DNA from: an uncultured Clostridia bacterium
Lineage (GTDB): Bacteria > Bacillota > Clostridia > Oscillospirales > Acutalibacteraceae
Assembly: GCA_947627135.1 (NCBI GenBank)
Contig: CANQUV010000002.1
Coordinates: 96,343-160,342, forward strand
Reading direction: 5' to 3'
DNA: 64,000 nt
The notes beneath the pieces were generated by a model that worked only from the letters and a program-made list of their open reading frames with translations, was not told where the DNA came from and did no database searches. Both the position numbers and the translations under genes were made by a program. Shown one piece after another: positions 19,879 through 30,900 of the stretch (positions are counted from its first letter, which is position 1; each line of letters begins with the position of its first letter).

Positions 19879-21741
19879 ATGCCAATTCCATTTGACTCAA
19901 GAAAAGATTATTACCGTTATCCGTTCGGTGCAGTAGAACAGGGAACGAGTATTCATCTAAGAGTATTGATTCCTCATAATTTAAGCACTTCAAGCGTTGA
20001 GATGTGCGTAAAATATGACGATGATTATAATTGGAACTTTTATAATATGTTCTGGCACGGTTACTTTGATGACCAGACTGAAATTTGGGAATGTGATTTT
20101 ACTGCCGACAGAATAGGACTGTACTGGTACGGCTTTAAGCTAAATACAAACGAAGGAGTAAGATATATTGTACCGTCTGACCCGTATCAAATAAGTTCCA
20201 TTGAGCGTTCGCCGGGAAGAAGCTGGCAGATCACCTGTTATAAAAAAGGTTTTGAAACTCCGTCTTGGCCGATAGGCGGAGTAATGTATCAAATTTTTCC
20301 TGACCGATTCAACTTCAGCGGTGAAAAAAAGGACTTCGGCCGTACAGATTTATCCATAAATCATGATTGGTACGCTCTGCCTCAATGGTGGCCCAATGAG
20401 CATGGAGAAATTACTAACACCGACTTTTTTATGGGAGATTTAAAAGGAATTGAACAAAAGCTTAATTATTTAGAGAGTTTAGGAGTAACCTGCATTTATT
20501 TAAACCCCATTTCAAAAGCCTATTCAAATCATCGATATGACACAGGCGATTACAGCCAGGTAGACCCTATCTTAGGAACAGAAGGGGATTTTGTAAGCCT
20601 TTGTGCTGAAGCAAAAAAACATGGTATTCATGTTATAAACGATGGTGTTTTCTCTCATACAGGAAGCGACAGCAAATATTTTAACAGAAGCGGAAGATAC
20701 GGCAGCGGAGGAGCATACAGAGACCAGAACAGTCCCTATTCAAGCTGGTACAAATTTAACCAATGGCCTGATAATTATAATTCATGGTGGGGATTTTACA
20801 CCCTGCCGGAAGTAAACGAAAACGATCCGTCGTTTAACGAATATATAAACGGTGAAAACGGAATTGTAAGAAAGTGGATGAAGTGCGGCAATTCCGGCTG
20901 GAGACTTGATGTTGCAGACGAACTGCCCAACGAATTTCTAGAAAATTTAAGAAAGGCCGTTAAGGCGGAAAACCCACAAGGAATAATTATAGGCGAAGTC
21001 TGGGAAGACGCCTCAAATAAAGAAAGTTACGGAGCAAGAAGAAAGTTTTTGCTGGGAGAAGAGCTTGACAGCGTAATGAATTATGTATTCCGCAACGCAA
21101 TTTTAGACTTTGTAAAAGGCGGAGATGCAAAATATGTTATGAATACGATAATGTCTGTTGTAGAAAACTATCCCAGACCTGTACTGCGGGTTTTAATGAA
21201 TCTGCTTTCAACTCACGATACAGAGCGAGCATTAACGGTAATAGCAGGAGAACCGCTAAACGGAAGAGACCGCCACTGGCAGGCACATACAAGGCTGTCT
21301 GACGAACAGAGACATTACGGATTAAAAATGATGAAGATAGCTGTTGCCATGCAATATACACTACCGGGCTTTCCGTGTGTTTATTACGGAGATGAAGCCG
21401 GAATGGAAGGATATCGTGATCCGTTCAACCGATGTTGTTATCCTTGGGGCAGAGAGGATAAAGAGCTTATTGAGTGGCATACAAAACTTGGCAATCTGCG
21501 CAAATCATGCAGTGCATTGTGGGACGGAGATATCATCGAAGTTCAGTGTTACGGCAGACTGCTTTCATATATGAGAATTGACGGCAACAGCTCCTTATTC
21601 TGTGCATTTAACGCAGGCGATACACAAATGGTAATTAATATACCTCCGGGATACTCAAACAGTAAGCCTTTATTTGGAACAAGCGTTGAAAACAGCGGTT
21701 TGATTATTCCCGCACACGGCTGCGCATTTTTGCTTAAATAA
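19879..21741 (+). CDS. GH13 alpha-glucosidic hydrolase (neopullulanase/cyclomaltodextrinase-like)
   Basis: 620 residues and no signal peptide, so cytoplasmic. An N-terminal beta domain (about 1-125, CBM34-like) precedes the (beta/alpha)8 barrel. Conserved regions: I (NDGVFSH), II (GWRLDVADE, catalytic nucleophile Asp), III (IIGEVWED, acid/base Glu) and IV (LSTHDTERAL, third Asp). A C-terminal beta domain follows. The architecture is that of maltogenic amylase/neopullulanase/cyclodextrinase enzymes, which degrade imported maltodextrins or cyclodextrins; exact specificity cannot be read. Starts at ATG with AGGAT upstream. Monocistronic, with its own promoter and terminator. Confidence 0.9.
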   Translation: MPIPFDSRKDYYRYPFGAVEQGTSIHLRVLIPHNLSTSSVEMCVKYDDDYNWNFYNMFWHGYFDDQTEIWECDFTADRIGLYWYGFKLNTNEGVRYIVPSDPYQISSIERSPGRSWQITCYKKGFETPSWPIGGVMYQIFPDRFNFSGEKKDFGRTDLSINHDWYALPQWWPNEHGEITNTDFFMGDLKGIEQKLNYLESLGVTCIYLNPISKAYSNHRYDTGDYSQVDPILGTEGDFVSLCAEAKKHGIHVINDGVFSHTGSDSKYFNRSGRYGSGGAYRDQNSPYSSWYKFNQWPDNYNSWWGFYTLPEVNENDPSFNEYINGENGIVRKWMKCGNSGWRLDVADELPNEFLENLRKAVKAENPQGIIIGEVWEDASNKESYGARRKFLLGEELDSVMNYVFRNAILDFVKGGDAKYVMNTIMSVVENYPRPVLRVLMNLLSTHDTERALTVIAGEPLNGRDRHWQAHTRLSDEQRHYGLKMMKIAVAMQYTLPGFPCVYYGDEAGMEGYRDPFNRCCYPWGREDKELIEWHTKLGNLRKSCSALWDGDIIEVQCYGRLLSYMRIDGNSSLFCAFNAGDTQMVINIPPGYSNSKPLFGTSVENSGLIIPAHGCAFLLK

Positions 21742-21768
21742 ATTACTTTAAAAATAAATATTTTTTAA

Positions 21769-21810
21769 AATCAGTTTCCTTGTTTAAGTAAGGGAGCTGA
21801 TTGTTTTTTA
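21769..21810 (+). terminator. Terminator of the GH13 gene
   Basis: AATCAG/CTGATT (21769-21774 / 21797-21802) with inner TTCCTT/AAGGGA pairing, then GTTTTTTAG. The remaining spacer to 22023 is AT-rich without further recognisable structure besides the ABC promoter. Confidence 0.8.
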
Positions 21811-21985
21811 GTATTGCAGTAATAGATACCGCTTGTACGATCCAATATTTATGTTTGATAAAAAATAGATTTCTTTTTGTATGTTTACATTTTTGAAAAA
21901 TTAAAAAACCTTCCTACGAATGAAGCCTTCTTCTGCAAAATTTTAACTTATAATTTCTTATTTGTCTTTTATTTTACTTATACTG

Positions 21986-21994
21986 TGGTATAAT
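21986..21994 (+). promoter_or_regulatory. Extended -10 promoter of the ABC exporter operon
   Basis: TGGTATAAT at 21986-21994 (TG-n-TATAAT) with no good -35 element at the expected distance. It lies 29 nt before the start codon. Confidence 0.55.
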
Positions 21995-22023
21995 TTAATT
22001 ATTAAATAAATTCAGGCGGTTTT

Positions 22024-23757
22024 ATGATTAAATTGTTTAAAGCATATTTAAAGGATTATAAATTTCATATAATTGTGGGGCCTTTGTGCAAACTGTTTGA
22101 AGCTGTCTTGGAGCTTATTGTTCCCCTTGTAATGGCAAATATCATTGATGTCGGCGTTGCTAACAGGGATACGGGTTACATTCTTATAATGGGCGGAGTA
22201 ATGGTTCTTTTAGGTTTCATAGGACTTTGCAGTGCCCTTGTATGTCAATACTATGCATCAGTTGCGTCCCAGGGCTGCGGAACCAAAATGAGAAATGATC
22301 TGTTTAAACATATTAATTCTCTTTCCCATAAAGAACTGGACCTCATTGGCACCCCCTCTCTTATTACAAGAATAACCAACGATGTTAATCAAATACAAAA
22401 TGCAGTTGCCATGCTTATCAGACTTGCCCTTAGAGCGCCGTTTCTTGTTATCGGCGCAATGGTTATGGCTATTATTATAGATATAAAGTTGTCCGTTATA
22501 TTTTTTGTTTCAGCAGTTTTAATTGGATTGGTGTTATATTTTGTTATGTCAAAAAGCGTTCCCTTTTATAAAGCAATTCAAAAAAAACTTGATAAGGTTT
22601 CTCTTGTATCAAGAGAAAATTTATCAGGCAACAGAGTCATAAGAGCTTTTTCCAAACAAAATCAGGAACAAAAACGATTTAATGAGATTTCAGACGATTT
22701 ATCATATACTTCAATCAGAGTAGGCAAGCTTTCTGCTTTGCTTTCTCCTGCAACATTTGCAATAACAAACCTTGCCATTGTTTTTATCGTTTGGTTTGGT
22801 TCAAAAGGAGCAAATATTGGAGAAATTATGTCAGGCGATATTATTGCACTTGTAAACTACATGACCCAAATTTTACTTGCAATGGTAGTTGTAGCAAATC
22901 TCGTTGTACTTTTTACAAAGGCTTCTGCCTCTGCACAAAGAATTAATCAAGTATTTGAAACGGAAAGTTCTGTTATTGAAAACACAAACACTAAAATCAA
23001 CCCTAATAACAATGCTCCTAAAATTGAATTTGATAATGTTTGCTTTTCATATTCAGAGGGTGAAAACGAGCTTTCTAATATCAGCTTTAAAATAAATAAA
23101 GGAGATACCGTTGGAATTATAGGAGGAACCGGAAGCGGAAAATCCACTTTGATAAACTTAATTCCAAGATTTTATGATGTAAACAGCGGAAAAATTTTGT
23201 TTGACGGAGTAAATGTTAAGGATTATCCTTTTCAAACCTTACGCAAACAAATCGGAATCGTTCCACAGCAATCAGTTTTATTCAGCGGAACAGTAAGAGA
23301 AAATATGAAATGGCAAAACCCAAATTCTACTGATGAAGAAATCTTAAAGGCATTGGAAATAGCGCAGGCAAAAGATTTTGTTCTTGAAAAATCCGAAGGA
23401 CTTGATACCATGGTAGTTCAGGGAGGTAAAAACTTTTCAGGAGGACAAAGGCAAAGATTATGCATAGCAAGGGCAATAGTATCGATGCCAAAGGTTTTAA
23501 TACTCGACGACAGTTTTTCCGCTCTTGACTTTGCAACAGACGCCGCTTTAAGAAAAGCTTTAAAAGAGCAGACGGAAAATATGACTGTAATAATAGTATC
23601 TCAAAGATGTTCAACAATAAAAAATTCAGATTTAATACTGGTTCTTGACAATGGCGGTCTTGCAGGCAAGGGCAATCATAAAGAACTTCTTGAAAGCTGT
23701 CCCCTGTATAAAGAGATCTGCTTGTCACAGCTTGAAAAAGAGGAGGTTTATAAATAA
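22024..23757 (+). CDS. ABC exporter half-transporter, degenerate-site subunit
   Basis: 577 residues: six TM helices (about 15-310) and a C-terminal NBD with Walker A GGTGSGKST, signature FSGGQ and Walker B LILDDSFSALD. The catalytic Glu is Asp and the switch His is Gln (IVSQRCSTI). This is the pattern of the non-hydrolysing site in heterodimeric exporters such as BmrCD or TM287/288. The gene overlaps the next by one base (TAATG), so the pair forms one transporter. Substrate (drug, peptide or lipid) not predictable. Confidence 0.9.
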   Translation: MIKLFKAYLKDYKFHIIVGPLCKLFEAVLELIVPLVMANIIDVGVANRDTGYILIMGGVMVLLGFIGLCSALVCQYYASVASQGCGTKMRNDLFKHINSLSHKELDLIGTPSLITRITNDVNQIQNAVAMLIRLALRAPFLVIGAMVMAIIIDIKLSVIFFVSAVLIGLVLYFVMSKSVPFYKAIQKKLDKVSLVSRENLSGNRVIRAFSKQNQEQKRFNEISDDLSYTSIRVGKLSALLSPATFAITNLAIVFIVWFGSKGANIGEIMSGDIIALVNYMTQILLAMVVVANLVVLFTKASASAQRINQVFETESSVIENTNTKINPNNNAPKIEFDNVCFSYSEGENELSNISFKINKGDTVGIIGGTGSGKSTLINLIPRFYDVNSGKILFDGVNVKDYPFQTLRKQIGIVPQQSVLFSGTVRENMKWQNPNSTDEEILKALEIAQAKDFVLEKSEGLDTMVVQGGKNFSGGQRQRLCIARAIVSMPKVLILDDSFSALDFATDAALRKALKEQTENMTVIIVSQRCSTIKNSDLILVLDNGGLAGKGNHKELLESCPLYKEICLSQLEKEEVYK

Positions 23758-25520
23758 TGAAGAAAACCTCCGCAGTAAAAAATGTTTTGAAATATTCAAA
23801 AACCTATTTGCCATATTTTATTTTTGCTCTCGTTTTTGCCATAATCAGCGTTTCTTTAACGCTTTATATTCCAGTTTTGGTAGGTGAAGCAATAGATAAT
23901 ATTATTGCACAGGGACAGGTAAACTTTAAAAATATTTTTAGAATTTTAATGTATATATTAGTTTCAATAGCAGGAGTTGTTATATTTCAATGGGCGATGA
24001 ATTTCTGTACAAATTCAATAAGCTATAAAACGGTAAGAGACTTGCGCAGAGATATTTTCAAAAAATTTAACACTACTCCGTTATCTTATATTGACTCACA
24101 CCCTCATGGGGATCTGATCAGCCGAATGGTAAATGATGTTGACGCAATCGGCGATGGTTTAATTCAGATGATCACTCAGCTTTTTTCAGGGATAGTTACA
24201 ATTGCAGGCACAATTATTTTTATGATATCAATAGATATAAAAATAGCCCTTATAGTAGTAATTGTTACTCCTCTTTCTTTGTTTGTTGCGGCTTTTATAG
24301 GAAAGCTCTCAAGCAAAAGATTTAGAAAACAACAGGAATTGCAGGGAACAATCAGCGGTTATGTTGAAGAACTTATAGGCAATCAACAAATAGTTAAATC
24401 CTTTTCTTATGAAGAAAGGTCCTTTGAAGGCTTTAAAAAATATAACGCAGAGCTTTATACAGTTGGCTTAAAAGCACAGATTGCAGGTGCTTTGGCAAAT
24501 CCAAGCACAAGATTTGTAAATGCACTTGTATATGCGTCAGTGGGTATTTTCGGCGCAATAACAGCAGTTACCGGAGGAATCACAGTTGGCGGACTTTCCT
24601 GCTTTTTAACTTATGCCAACCAATACACAAAACCTTTTAACGAAATCACAGGTGTTTTAACACAGCTGCAAACTGCAATTGCGGCGGCAAATAGGGTATT
24701 TAAAGTATTAGAGGAGGAATCTGAAACTCCGGATAACCCTGAAAATACCTGTTACGCAAAATCTCAGACTGATACCAAATCAACGCAAAAGGGAACGGTT
24801 GAATTCAAAAATGTTTTCTTTTCTTATACAAAGGAAAAAAGTTTAATAGAAAACTTTTCATTAAAGGTAGAAAAAGGACAGCATATAGCAATTGTAGGAC
24901 CTACCGGCTGCGGAAAAACCACAATGATTAATCTTCTTATGCGGTTTTATGATGTTACTAAAGGAGAAATTCTTGTTGACGGAGTAAATGTTAAGGATAT
25001 ACACAGAAATGTTTTAAGAAGTAAATTCGGAATGGTATTGCAGGACAGCTGGCTATTTCACGGTACAATCAGAGAAAATCTTATGTACGGCAACGAAAAC
25101 GCCACAGAGGAGCAAATGATATATTGTGCAAAGCAGGCTTATGCCCACAGCTTTATAAAGAGAATGCCAAAAGGCTATGATACGGTAATTACTGAGGAAG
25201 GTTCAAACCTTTCCCAAGGGCAAAGACAGCTTTTATGTATAGCAAGAGCTATGCTTTCAAATCCTTCAATGCTGATTCTAGACGAAGCAACAAGCTCCAT
25301 AGATATTTTAACGGAACAGCGAGTTCAAAAAGCTTTTGCAAAAATTATGGAGGGACGAACCAGCTTTATCGTTGCACACAGACTTTCAACTATCAAAGAA
25401 AGTGATTTGATACTTGTAATGAATAACGGAAATATCGTAGAGCAAGGAAATCACGAAACCCTCTTAAATAAAAACGGATTTTACGCAAAGCTTTATAACA
25501 GCCAGTTTGAAAGGCAGTAG
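23757..25520 (+). CDS. ABC exporter half-transporter, catalytic subunit
   Basis: 587 residues with six TM helices and an NBD: Walker A GPTGCGKTT, Walker B LILDEATSSID with the catalytic Glu, and switch His in VAHRLSTI. Its signature is LSQGQ rather than LSGGQ, so the competent ATP site is formed by this Walker A/B with the partner's FSGGQ. Translationally coupled to the preceding half-transporter. Confidence 0.92.
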   Translation: MKKTSAVKNVLKYSKTYLPYFIFALVFAIISVSLTLYIPVLVGEAIDNIIAQGQVNFKNIFRILMYILVSIAGVVIFQWAMNFCTNSISYKTVRDLRRDIFKKFNTTPLSYIDSHPHGDLISRMVNDVDAIGDGLIQMITQLFSGIVTIAGTIIFMISIDIKIALIVVIVTPLSLFVAAFIGKLSSKRFRKQQELQGTISGYVEELIGNQQIVKSFSYEERSFEGFKKYNAELYTVGLKAQIAGALANPSTRFVNALVYASVGIFGAITAVTGGITVGGLSCFLTYANQYTKPFNEITGVLTQLQTAIAAANRVFKVLEEESETPDNPENTCYAKSQTDTKSTQKGTVEFKNVFFSYTKEKSLIENFSLKVEKGQHIAIVGPTGCGKTTMINLLMRFYDVTKGEILVDGVNVKDIHRNVLRSKFGMVLQDSWLFHGTIRENLMYGNENATEEQMIYCAKQAYAHSFIKRMPKGYDTVITEEGSNLSQGQRQLLCIARAMLSNPSMLILDEATSSIDILTEQRVQKAFAKIMEGRTSFIVAHRLSTIKESDLILVMNNGNIVEQGNHETLLNKNGFYAKLYNSQFERQ

Positions 25521-25586
25521 TTTAAGAACAAACTCTTATTTCTGTTAAATTTCTATAAATTTTCTCATAATTTTTCTTATAAAATC

Positions 25587-25622
25587 AAAACTGCCTTGCT
25601 TTTAAAAGTAAGGCAGTTTTTA
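25587..25622. terminator. Bidirectional terminator between the ABC operon and the LRR gene
   Basis: AAAACTGCCTT pairs with AAGGCAGTTTT (25587-25597 / 25610-25620), with A and T runs on both sides. It lies between convergent genes. A near-copy sits at 27884-27917. Confidence 0.85.
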
Positions 25623-25706
25623 TATATAATTTTAGAAAGTTTAAAGCATATCGAAGAACAGAGTTATACCAAAAATCAGTTATACGAAAATTGAGCTATA
25701 CGGAAA

Positions 25707-27761
25707 TCAATTGAGCGTTATAAAATCCATTCCGTTTTCTTCTGCGTAGGTTTCGGCGGCAGTTCCTTTGTAGCCATAAATCTTATATCCGTCTACCTTA
25801 TTGAATTTAGGAAAATTATAATATCCGAAACAATATTCGCCTATTTCTGTAACACTTGCAGGAATGGTTATGCTTGTAAGGCTTGTGCAATCGCAAAACG
25901 CATACTCGCCTATTTCTGTAACATTTTCCGAAATCGTTACACTTGTAAGACTTGAGCAAAATAAAAAAGCTTCACCACCTATGTATGTAACACTATTGGG
26001 AATTACCACACTTTCAAGACTATTGCAATTTGCAAATGCCGCTCCTTCAATAATTTTTACTCCTTTGCCGATAGTTATGCTTTTAAGGTTTTTGCAAATA
26101 TAAAATGCATTATAGCCAATGCTTGTAACAGTATCAGGTATTATTACACTGTTTATATCATCATTATAAAGGAATGACTCATGACCGATTTCGCTGACTG
26201 TACGGCCGTTTATAGTGCTTGGTATATTAATATCTTTCTCTGTTCCTTTATAGCCTGTAATCATTACTGTACCGTCATCTTTATTCTCAACTTCAAAATC
26301 ATCGGAATTAACAGGGTCTGTTACAGTCGGATCTGTTGCAGGAGGGTCTGTTACAGGAGGATCTGTTGCAGGAGGATCTGTTACAGAAGGATTTGTTACA
26401 GAAGGGTCTGTTACAGAAGGATTTGTTACAGGCTCATCCTTATATTTTCCTGTTTGATTGCCTTCTGCCTGTAAGTTTGCGCAGAAAAGTTGAATATATG
26501 TTACGTCCTTCACTTTTGTATTACCGTCATTATCTACATCGCAAACTGTTAGATCAATCATATTTTCTCCTAACAGCTTTGCTAAATAAAGCTGAATGTA
26601 GGTTGCGTCTTTTACTGTAACTTTGCCGTCATTATCTGCATCGCCCAGAATTTTTGAAGAAGGATTTGTGGGATTTGTTATAGGCGGGTCTGTTTCAGTT
26701 GGCTTTACAGTTGTGGGTTCTGTTGACGGCATTGGTGTTGTCGGGTCTGTTACAGGGTTATCTAAGCTAATAAATTTAATCCCGTTTTGATTTGCGTATT
26801 TTTCAGCGGCTGTTCCGCTGTAACCGGTAATGGTAAGATTTGGACAGCCGGAAAATGCAGAAGCATTAATACTTGTAACACTTTTGGGAATTGTTATACT
26901 TTTAAGACCTGTACAATTTTGAAATGCTCCATTATCAATAGTTTTAACATTTGGAGGAATTGTTATACTTACAAGACTTTTGCACCCGGAAAATGCATAC
27001 CATGGAATATATGTAACACCATTGGGAATTACCACACTATTAAGACTTGTACAACCGTAAAATACAGAATCTCCCATGCTTGTAACACTGCCGGGTATAG
27101 TTACACTTTTAAGACCTGAGCAACCATAAAATACATAATTATCAAGTTTTGTAATACTATTGGGAATTACTACACTCCTAAGTCTTGTATTATTCTCAAA
27201 TGCACTTTCACCAATACTTTTAACTATACCATTGTTAAGCGAGGCAGCTGTTCTGGGTATTTCAACATTCGATGAAGTGCCTTTATATTCAGCTAAAACT
27301 ATATTTCCTATTGAATCATATTTAAAGACAAAGTCACCATCAGAATTATGTTCAGAATCTTCTACAATGATATGGAATGATACTGTGGCTGAATACGGGA
27401 AATATTGGTCGCCGTAATAATATTTATATTTTAATGTTACTCCATTACTGGAAGTAGTAGGCTTAACTGCTTTAATTTCGCAGTAATCACTAATTGAATT
27501 TATTATATCTACATACTCTTCTCTCGTATCATCTGAGGACCAAATCGGTGAAAATCCGTTGTGAAGACTTCTAATATTGTTGGCATCAATCGCCATTGAT
27601 TCACCTACTTTTAGTGTATAAGTTTTTGAACCAAACGGAAAATCAGTAGTTATTGCTCCCGCAGGAAAAATCACAAGACTTGTCATCAGCAATAAAACCG
27701 CTAATAATACAGAAATCGGTTTGCTTATGATTTTTAAGTTTGATTTATTTTTAGTATTCAT
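25707..27761 (-). CDS. Secreted BspA-type LRR protein with central dockerin
   Basis: 684 residues. A signal peptide (about 1-36, ending FPAGAIT) precedes a beta-rich Ig-like region (about 40-130) and LRR_5/BspA repeats (about 150-325; SVTSMGDSVFYGCTSLNSVV type). A Pro/Thr linker (about 332-365) leads to a type I dockerin (about 369-435) with two Ca loops DADNDGKVTVKD and DVDNDGNTKVKD. A second linker of VTDP repeats (about 440-484) and a second LRR array (about 500-684) follow. Dockerins bind cohesins of a scaffoldin or cell-surface complex; BspA LRRs mediate adhesion or protein interaction in other species. RBS AAGGAGG upstream. Paralogue of the next gene. Confidence 0.9.
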   Translation of the reverse strand: MNTKNKSNLKIISKPISVLLAVLLLMTSLVIFPAGAITTDFPFGSKTYTLKVGESMAIDANNIRSLHNGFSPIWSSDDTREEYVDIINSISDYCEIKAVKPTTSSNGVTLKYKYYYGDQYFPYSATVSFHIIVEDSEHNSDGDFVFKYDSIGNIVLAEYKGTSSNVEIPRTAASLNNGIVKSIGESAFENNTRLRSVVIPNSITKLDNYVFYGCSGLKSVTIPGSVTSMGDSVFYGCTSLNSVVIPNGVTYIPWYAFSGCKSLVSITIPPNVKTIDNGAFQNCTGLKSITIPKSVTSINASAFSGCPNLTITGYSGTAAEKYANQNGIKFISLDNPVTDPTTPMPSTEPTTVKPTETDPPITNPTNPSSKILGDADNDGKVTVKDATYIQLYLAKLLGENMIDLTVCDVDNDGNTKVKDVTYIQLFCANLQAEGNQTGKYKDEPVTNPSVTDPSVTNPSVTDPPATDPPVTDPPATDPTVTDPVNSDDFEVENKDDGTVMITGYKGTEKDINIPSTINGRTVSEIGHESFLYNDDINSVIIPDTVTSIGYNAFYICKNLKSITIGKGVKIIEGAAFANCNSLESVVIPNSVTYIGGEAFLFCSSLTSVTISENVTEIGEYAFCDCTSLTSITIPASVTEIGEYCFGYYNFPKFNKVDGYKIYGYKGTAAETYAEENGMDFITLN
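26315..26430 (-). repeat. 15-bp tandem repeat coding for the VTDP linker
   Basis: Repeating 15-bp units encode (S/P)VTDP or (P)ATDP pentads just after the dockerin. The paralogue at 27987-31058 has a single remnant at the same place, so the array expanded in this copy. Confidence 0.85.
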
Positions 27762-27883
27762 TAATTTGCCTCCTTAACCTTTATTTATACAAATTTACAC
27801 TAAAATAATATCATAATGCACAAGATAAAATCAATAAAAATTTTGTATATTTTTTGTTGTATTTATTTACTTTTTATAAAATC

Positions 27884-27917
27884 AAAACTGCATTACTTAT
27901 AAAAGTAAGGCAGTTTT
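27884..27917 (-). terminator. Terminator of the larger LRR gene
   Basis: AAAACTGCATTACTT (27884-27898) pairs with AAGTAAGGCAGTTTT (27903-27917) with one mismatch; a T-rich tract follows on the minus strand. The sequence resembles the hairpin after the paralogue (25587-25622), so the terminator was duplicated with the gene. Confidence 0.75.
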
Positions 27918-27986
27918 ATATATGATTTTAAAAAGTTTGCAGCATAACTAAAACTGAGTTATGCTTTAAACCCGATTATGAAAAAA

Positions 27987-30900
27987 TCAAGTAAGCGGTA
28001 TAAACTCAATTCCGTTTTCTTCTGCGTAGGTTTCGGCGGCTGTTTTGCTGTAACCGTAAATTTTAAAGCCGTCTACTTTAAGGACTTCCCATATATTATA
28101 ATCAAAATAATATCCAAAAACTTCTTCGCCTATTTCTTCAACATTTGCAGGGATTGTTACACTTGTAAGGCCTGTGTTAAAAAATGCACAGTCACCAATA
28201 CTCGTAACTCCTTTGCCGATAGTTATATTTTTAAGATTTTCACAATTATAAAATACACCATCTCCAATGCTCATAACTCCTTTGCCGATAGTTATATTTT
28301 TAAGATTTTTACAATTATAAAATACACCCTCTCCAATACTTGTAACGCTATCGGGTATTGTTATTCTTTTAAGGCTTGTGCAATCGGAAAATGCTCTGTA
28401 CCCAATGCTTGTAACGCTATCGGGTATTGTTACACTTTTAAGACTTGAACAACGGAAAAATGTAAAACTGCTAATGCTTGTAACACTATTTGGTATTACC
28501 ACATTTTCAAGGCTTGTGCAATCGGAAAATACATCATTGGCAATTTTTGTAACGCTATCGGGTATTGTTATACTTTCAAGGCTTGAACAGTAGTGAAATG
28601 CAAATTCACCAATGCTTATAACACTATCAGGTATTATTACACTGTTAATATTTTCATTATCAATAAATGCATAATCTCCTATTTCGCTGACTGTACATCC
28701 GTTTATAATACCGGGTATAGCAATATTTTGTGCTGTTCCTGTATAGTTTGTAATTACTACTGTACCGTCATCTTTATTCTCAACTTCAAAATCATCGGAA
28801 TTAACAGGGTCTGTTGCAAGCTCATCCTTATATTTCCCTGTTTGATTGCCTTCTGCCTGTAAGTTTGCGCAGAAAAGTTGAATATATGTTACGTCCTTCA
28901 CTTTTGTATTACCGTCATTATCTACATCGCAAACTGTTAAATCAATCATATTTTCTCCTAACAGCTTTGCTAAATAAAGTTGAATGTAGGTTGCGTCTTT
29001 TACTGTAACTTTGCCGTCACCATCTGCATCGCCCAGAATTTTTGCAGAAGGATTTGTGGGATTTGTTATAGGCGGGTCTGTTTCAGTTGGCTTTGCAGTA
29101 GTCGGTTGAGTTGTGGGCGGTTGAGTCGTAGGCGGTTCGGTTACGGGAGGATTTGTTGGAACTGAACCTAATGATATAAACTCAAAACCGTTTTCCTTTG
29201 CATAGATTTCAGCGGCTGTTCCGCTATAACCGGTTATTTTAAATCCGTAAATTTTTGTGTATTCTTCGGTTGTTTCATCAAATGTATATCCAAATGCGTG
29301 GCTGCCGATTTTTTTAATGCTCTTTGGCAGGGTCACCGAATATAATAATACATTATTGCAAAATGCATCTTCTCCGATACTTGTAACAGAGTTGCCTATA
29401 ACTGCACTGCTTAATCTGCTGCATCCGTAAAATGCATTGTCTCCAATAGTTTTTACGCTGTCGGGAATAGTTATTTCAGGCAGGCTGATGCATCCGTAAA
29501 ATGCCTTGTCTTCAATGGTTTCAACCTTTTGAGGAATAGTTACATTATTAAGCTTTTCCCAATTATAAAAGGCCCCTTCACCAATGGTTTTTAAGTTTGA
29601 CGGAAGCTTTATACTTTGTAAAGTTGTATTGCCGTCGTAATTATATAAATTTCCGATAAATTCTACGCTGTCCGGAATTTCAAATGATGAGATTAATGGA
29701 TTATGCTCAGAAAATCCCGCTGCAATTCCCTTAGTTCCGTTATCAATAACGATTGTTTTGTAGGTATAAGTATCGGCTGTATGTTTATAAGCAACTTTGC
29801 CAATATAAATAACTACTCCTTCAGGCTGACTACTATACCATTGCGTTTGATAAAATGCACCGTAATCAATTCTTACAACGCTGTCCGGCACTTGTATTAC
29901 CGATAAATTATTACAACCACGGAAAGCATTTTCTCCAATATAGGTAACGCCGTTGGGAATTACTACGCTTGACAATGACTGACATCTTCTAAATGTGTTG
30001 CAATTGATTTTTGTAATACCGTTACCTAAGGTTAAACTTCTCATATTGATACAGCTGAAAAAAGCATCTAAACCTAAATATGTTACGCTGTTAGGAATAT
30101 TTACGCTTGTTAATTTCTCACATTCTGCAAACGCACCGTCGCCTATACTTTTAATGCCGTTAGGAATAATTACATTTGAAAAAGTACCGTATCTAAATGC
30201 GTTTCTTCCTATTCCCGCTACCTGATAACCGCCTAAGGTTGACGGAATATTAATTGTTGCTCTGGCAGCTCCTGTAAAGCCTCTTATTGTTGCAGTAGAT
30301 GTTGCTGCATCTACTGTATATACAAAATCTCCTTCTGTCTTTTTGTTTGAAAGTGAAACAAAGGGGATAGCCGACAAATGTCCTGCTGATCCAATACAAT
30401 ACCTTTCAGCTTCGGTATCATAGTATCCGTAAATTTTGAAATTGCTGTATAATTTGTCTCCGCCAGAATAATGATATCCAAGTGCCGCCTCTCCAATAGA
30501 GGTTACATTTGGAGGAATGGTTACACTTTCAATTGAATAACAGCCATAAAATGCGTAATCACCAATCGTTTTAATATTATTGCCTAATTGCAGGCTTGAA
30601 ATATTTATACATTCATAAAACGCAGATACACCTATACTTATAACGCTGTTCGGTATTGGTGCAGACTTAAGATTTGTACAACCGTAAAACGCACGACAAC
30701 CGATACTTATAACGCTATTGGGAATTGTTACTTTCTCCATAAAAGAACACTTTTCAAACGCACTTTTACCAATACTTGTAACGCTATTGGGTATTGTTAC
30801 ACTTAAAAGATCTTTATTTTCATAAAATGCCTCGTAACCAATTTTTGTAACAGTATATCCGTCAATAGACGAAGGTATGGACAAATTTGTTGCAGAGCCG

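Noticed and set aside
26181..26474. Plus-strand Cys/Arg repeat open frame
   Set aside because: Antisense reading of the VTDP linker of the LRR-dockerin gene.
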